Source of the DNA: Bog-756 sp963725275
GTDB lineage: Bacteria > Actinomycetota > Acidimicrobiia > Acidimicrobiales > RAAP-2
Assembly (NCBI GenBank): GCA_963725275.1
Contig: CAVRXS010000005.1
Location: 846,944-910,943 of the forward strand
Reading direction: 5' to 3'
DNA: 64,000 bases
A program made the position numbers and the translations under genes. Positions 62,162-64,000 of this stretch are shown one piece after another. The notes under the pieces are model-generated. The model did no database searches. It saw only the letters and a program-made list of their open reading frames with translations, and had not been told where the DNA came from. The first letter of the stretch is position 1, and the number at the start of each line of letters is the position of its first letter.

Positions 62162-62689
62162 CTACGAGTCATGAAACTTCTGGTGATCGGTCCAACCACG
62201 TCTACTCATCTCCGAGGGCAAACGGAGTTCAGCAAGCGATCTCTCGAGTGAGGACTTCCGAAGCCGGAGCGCCTGAATTTCTGATCTGAGAGATATCAGC
62301 TCCTCCTGCTTCGACTGAAGAGCAGCCACTTCAGCACTGAGAGGTACTGCTGTCGCCAGAAGTTCATCTCGCTCTCGTCTCAATGTGGGAATCTGATCAT
62401 TGAGATCGGCCAGTTCCACTCCCAGTTCGTCTCGCTCCTGCCTCAATCTAGGAACCTGGTTTTCTAGATTGAACAGTTCGACGCGGAGACTCTCAGCATT
62501 GTTCGCAGATGAAGGATCGACCCACTCACCATCGAAGCCTGAACTGTTGTTGCGTTGACGAGGCCCGGGAGTCAGAGCCAGTTCTGGAACTCGTACCGGA
62601 GTAGGCCGCACCCGACCATCCCAGCGGCGAAGGATGCTAGGAATCTGGAATTCGAGATACCAACTCGAAGGTGCCGCCACGTCAGTCAT
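62162..62689 (-). CDS. Coiled-coil protein of unknown function
   Basis: A 175-residue protein from ATG 62689, supported by GGAGG five bases upstream. The longer frame to 62845 would begin inside the IS end and is rejected. The first 60 residues (SWYLEFQIPSILRRWDGRV) are globular-looking. From about 68 to the end it is a continuous heptad coiled coil in which VPRLRQERDELGVELADLND is followed by a near-copy IPTLRRERDELL, a 22-residue internal repeat. It is cytosolic, has no membrane segment and has no named family I can give. It could be structural or a partner of another protein. It has no other operon member. Confidence 0.65.
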   Translation of the reverse strand: MTDVAAPSSWYLEFQIPSILRRWDGRVRPTPVRVPELALTPGPRQRNNSSGFDGEWVDPSSANNAESLRVELFNLENQVPRLRQERDELGVELADLNDQIPTLRRERDELLATAVPLSAEVAALQSKQEELISLRSEIQALRLRKSSLERSLAELRLPSEMSRRGWTDHQKFHDS

Positions 62690-62840
62690 CGACGCCTCCA
62701 TTCCGCAGCAGAACTGCGAAGCTCGCCTAATCGAAAACCTTAGATTCGGCTCACATCGCGGTTGGCGACCCTCTCCGACCTGCTCTCTCTTGCCATCGAT
62801 GGAGGGTTGCGACCTACGACCCGGCGGAACGCTGGTAGGG

Positions 62841-62882
62841 ATCACGGATTACTCCCCAGACTCGATCACCGAAATTCCCCAG
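62841..62882. repeat. Subterminal direct repeats of the IS21 end
   Basis: ATCACGGATTACTCCCCAG (62841-62859) and ATCACCGAAATTCCCCAG (62865-62882) are imperfect direct repeats 24 bases apart. IS21 elements carry such multiple repeats at their tips as transposase (IstA) binding sites. Confidence 0.7.
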
Positions 62883-62919
62883 TTGCTGAGCGAGGCGGCG
62901 AGCTTGTGGTGAGTGTAGG

Positions 62920-63144
62920 TCAGTCTTCTTCGACCACCTCCTTGTCGTGCTGACGGGCATGCGCGATGAGCTGGTCGGGACCGACCCAGTCGTGGCAGGT
63001 GGTGCAGTGGTGCATGACCTTCCAGCACGCCGGGAGCAGGCCCATCGGCGACGCCGGGGCGTAGTAGGCGGACGTGCGATAGAGGGTTTGCTTCCCTTCG
63101 TCGGGGTCGGCCGTGGACGCGTCGGCGTTGCGAGGTTCGTTCAT
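62920..63144 (-). CDS. Small zinc-finger-like protein encoded in the IS21 element
   Basis: A 74-residue protein whose ATG overlaps the istB stop (ATGA). Its centre reads CTTCHDWVGPDQLIAHARQH, a C2H2-like metal site (two cysteines three apart, two histidines four apart). The N-terminus is polar and probably disordered, and the tail is acidic (DKEVVEED). Passenger genes of this size behind istB are unusual. It could bind DNA or IstB, but no function is known to me. Start and frame are well supported by the coupling. Confidence 0.68.
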   Translation of the reverse strand: MNEPRNADASTADPDEGKQTLYRTSAYYAPASPMGLLPACWKVMHHCTTCHDWVGPDQLIAHARQHDKEVVEED

Positions 63145-63926
63145 GGTCCGGCCACCGCCTTCCGGCTGGCCTCGGCCCGGGCCCGGTGGCTGCGCATCCG
63201 GTAGCTGTCGCCGTCGATGTTGAGGACGACGCTCCGGTGGAGGAGCCGGTCCAGCATGGCACCGGCCACCATGGGATCGTCGTTGAAGACCTTCCCCCAA
63301 CTGGCGATCCCGAGGTTGGTCGTGAGGGCGATGCTTCCCTTCAGGTAGCGCTGGCTGACCACCTGGAACAGAGCGGCGGCGGCCTCAGCGGGGAGGGGCA
63401 GGTAGCCCACCTCGTCGATGATCAAGAGCCGTGGCCCGGCATAGAAGCGCATGGTCGTCGCCCACCGACCCTCCATGGCCGCCCGGTGACAGCGGGCCGC
63501 CAGTTCGGCGGCCGTCGTGTAATAGGTGCGCATCCCGGCGGCCACCGCGGCGTGTCCGAGCCCGACGGCCAGCATGGTCTTGCCCACCCCCGGCGGCCCG
63601 ATCAGGAGCACGTTGGTGGCGTCCTCGACGAAGCGCAGGGTGGCCAGCTCGTCGATCATCTTCTTGTCCACCGACGGCTGGGCCGAGAAGTCGAAGTCGG
63701 CCAGGGTGAACGGCGAGGGCAGGGAGGCGAACCGGGCCAGGCTGGCCCGCCGCCGCTCGTCGACTGCGGCCACCTCGACCGACAGCAGGCGCTCCAGGAA
63801 GTCCTGGTGGTTGAGGTTGGCCTTGGCGGCATGGTCGAGCTCGGCCGGCAGCGCTTCGGCGGCTGCGGTCATCCGCAGGAAGGCCAGATGGGCTCGGAGC
63901 TCTTGATATCTGGAGTGCTCGCTCAT
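63141..63926 (-). CDS. istB: IS21-family transposition helper ATPase IstB
   Basis: A 261-residue AAA+ ATPase of the DnaC/IstB type: an N-terminal IstB helical region (RYQELRAHLAFLRM), Walker A GPPGVGKT near residue 110, Walker B LLIIDEVGYLP near 170, sensor ALTTNLG, and the C-terminal LDRLLHRSVVLNIDGDSYR. IstB forms ATP-dependent filaments on DNA and recruits the IstA transposase to the target. The start overlaps the istA stop, the usual istA-istB coupling. It appears intact. Confidence 0.95.
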   Translation of the reverse strand: MSEHSRYQELRAHLAFLRMTAAAEALPAELDHAAKANLNHQDFLERLLSVEVAAVDERRRASLARFASLPSPFTLADFDFSAQPSVDKKMIDELATLRFVEDATNVLLIGPPGVGKTMLAVGLGHAAVAAGMRTYYTTAAELAARCHRAAMEGRWATTMRFYAGPRLLIIDEVGYLPLPAEAAAALFQVVSQRYLKGSIALTTNLGIASWGKVFNDDPMVAGAMLDRLLHRSVVLNIDGDSYRMRSHRARAEASRKAVAGP

Positions 63927-64000
63927 GCCGGCACCTCCCCGGCCTCGGTGGCCCCGGGGAAGGCCAGGGCGATGATCTCGGCCATGGCCTCGAGGTCGAC
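63923..64000 (-). CDS. istA: IS21-family transposase IstA, C-terminal end (partial)
   Basis: The last 25 codons of an upstream minus-strand frame (EAMAEIIALAFPGATEAGEV then PA and stop) overlap the istB start by four bases. Position and coupling identify it as the end of istA. The catalytic DDE domain lies beyond the right edge, so whether the transposase is intact cannot be judged. Confidence 0.7.
   Translation of the reverse strand, partial: VDLEAMAEIIALAFPGATEAGEVPA

Larger units (their letters stand above)
62833..64000 (-). mobile_element. IS21-family insertion sequence (3' part; continues past right edge)
   Basis: The window's right end holds the downstream part of an IS21-type element on the minus strand: the end of istA, istB and a small extra gene, with a terminus near 62833. 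The terminus reads TGGTAGGGATCACGG and contains two direct repeats. The other end and the target duplication lie outside the window, so the exact boundary is inferred. Confidence 0.8.

Overview
The window is GC-rich DNA with frequent GTG and TTG starts, ATGA/GTGA-coupled genes and -10-only (leaderless-looking) promoters. With the F420-type LLM oxidoreductase, several P450s, DUF35/thiolase pairs and many SDRs, this points to an actinobacterium. An Acidimicrobiia-like soil or water lineage is my guess, and it is inference only.

Layout. 1-8707: acyl-CoA catabolism (alpha/beta hydrolase, acyl-CoA ligase, GntR regulator, crotonase, dienoyl-CoA-reductase-like SDR, isochorismatase-like protein, amidohydrolase, EAL-domain remnant, SDR). 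9007-18748: three transcription units (hydrolase-P450-LLM oxidoreductase; amidohydrolase; fused CoA-transferase-DUF35-thiolase-like) around a TetR gene. Each unit is preceded by a nearly identical 14-bp palindrome that contains the probable -10 box, so the TetR protein is the obvious candidate repressor. 18825-25006: small enzymes (SRPBCC, SDR, SnoaL-like, NUDIX, an 80-residue conserved protein), a decayed acyl-CoA ligase, a redoxin and a frameshifted family 2 glycosyltransferase. 25356-29941: secreted lipase, FAD oxidase and a second P450. 30254-35675: MarR regulator, amidohydrolase, a DegT-family protein with His in place of the PLP lysine, a second amidohydrolase and two SDRs, tightly packed. 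35728-41441: transporter remnant, aquaporin, PPK2, diacylglycerol-kinase-like protein and SulP transporter. 41676-46438: DUF35-thiolase pair, amidohydrolase and CocE/NonD hydrolase. 46536-54339: TPR-SLOG-cyclase protein, lipoprotein, polytopic membrane protein, STAS protein and a NarL-type two-component pair. 54489-61811: one 2440-residue exported repeat protein. 62162-64000: coiled-coil protein and the end of an IS21-family element.

How it works together (inference). The first 46 kb looks like an accessory catabolic island. Substrates would be oxidised by P450s and flavin enzymes, loaded on or moved between CoA carriers, hydrated and reduced by crotonase and SDRs, and cleaved by thiolase or DUF35-dependent aldolase complexes. 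At least four PF04909 amidohydrolase-fold proteins of two paralogous types, plus one more distant member, may do decarboxylation or hydrolysis. The substrate cannot be named from sequence. Remnants (EAL, acyl-CoA ligase, acyl-CoA dehydrogenase, DMT transporter) and an IS21 end show gene turnover.

Caution: several otherwise well-preserved genes carry one-base or two-base indels, mostly in short homopolymers or a GC dinucleotide run (9025-9028, about 22293, 24142-24144, about 24244, 38320-38329, 47188-47191). Sequencing error is a serious alternative to true gene loss. No tRNA, rRNA or CRISPR array was seen.
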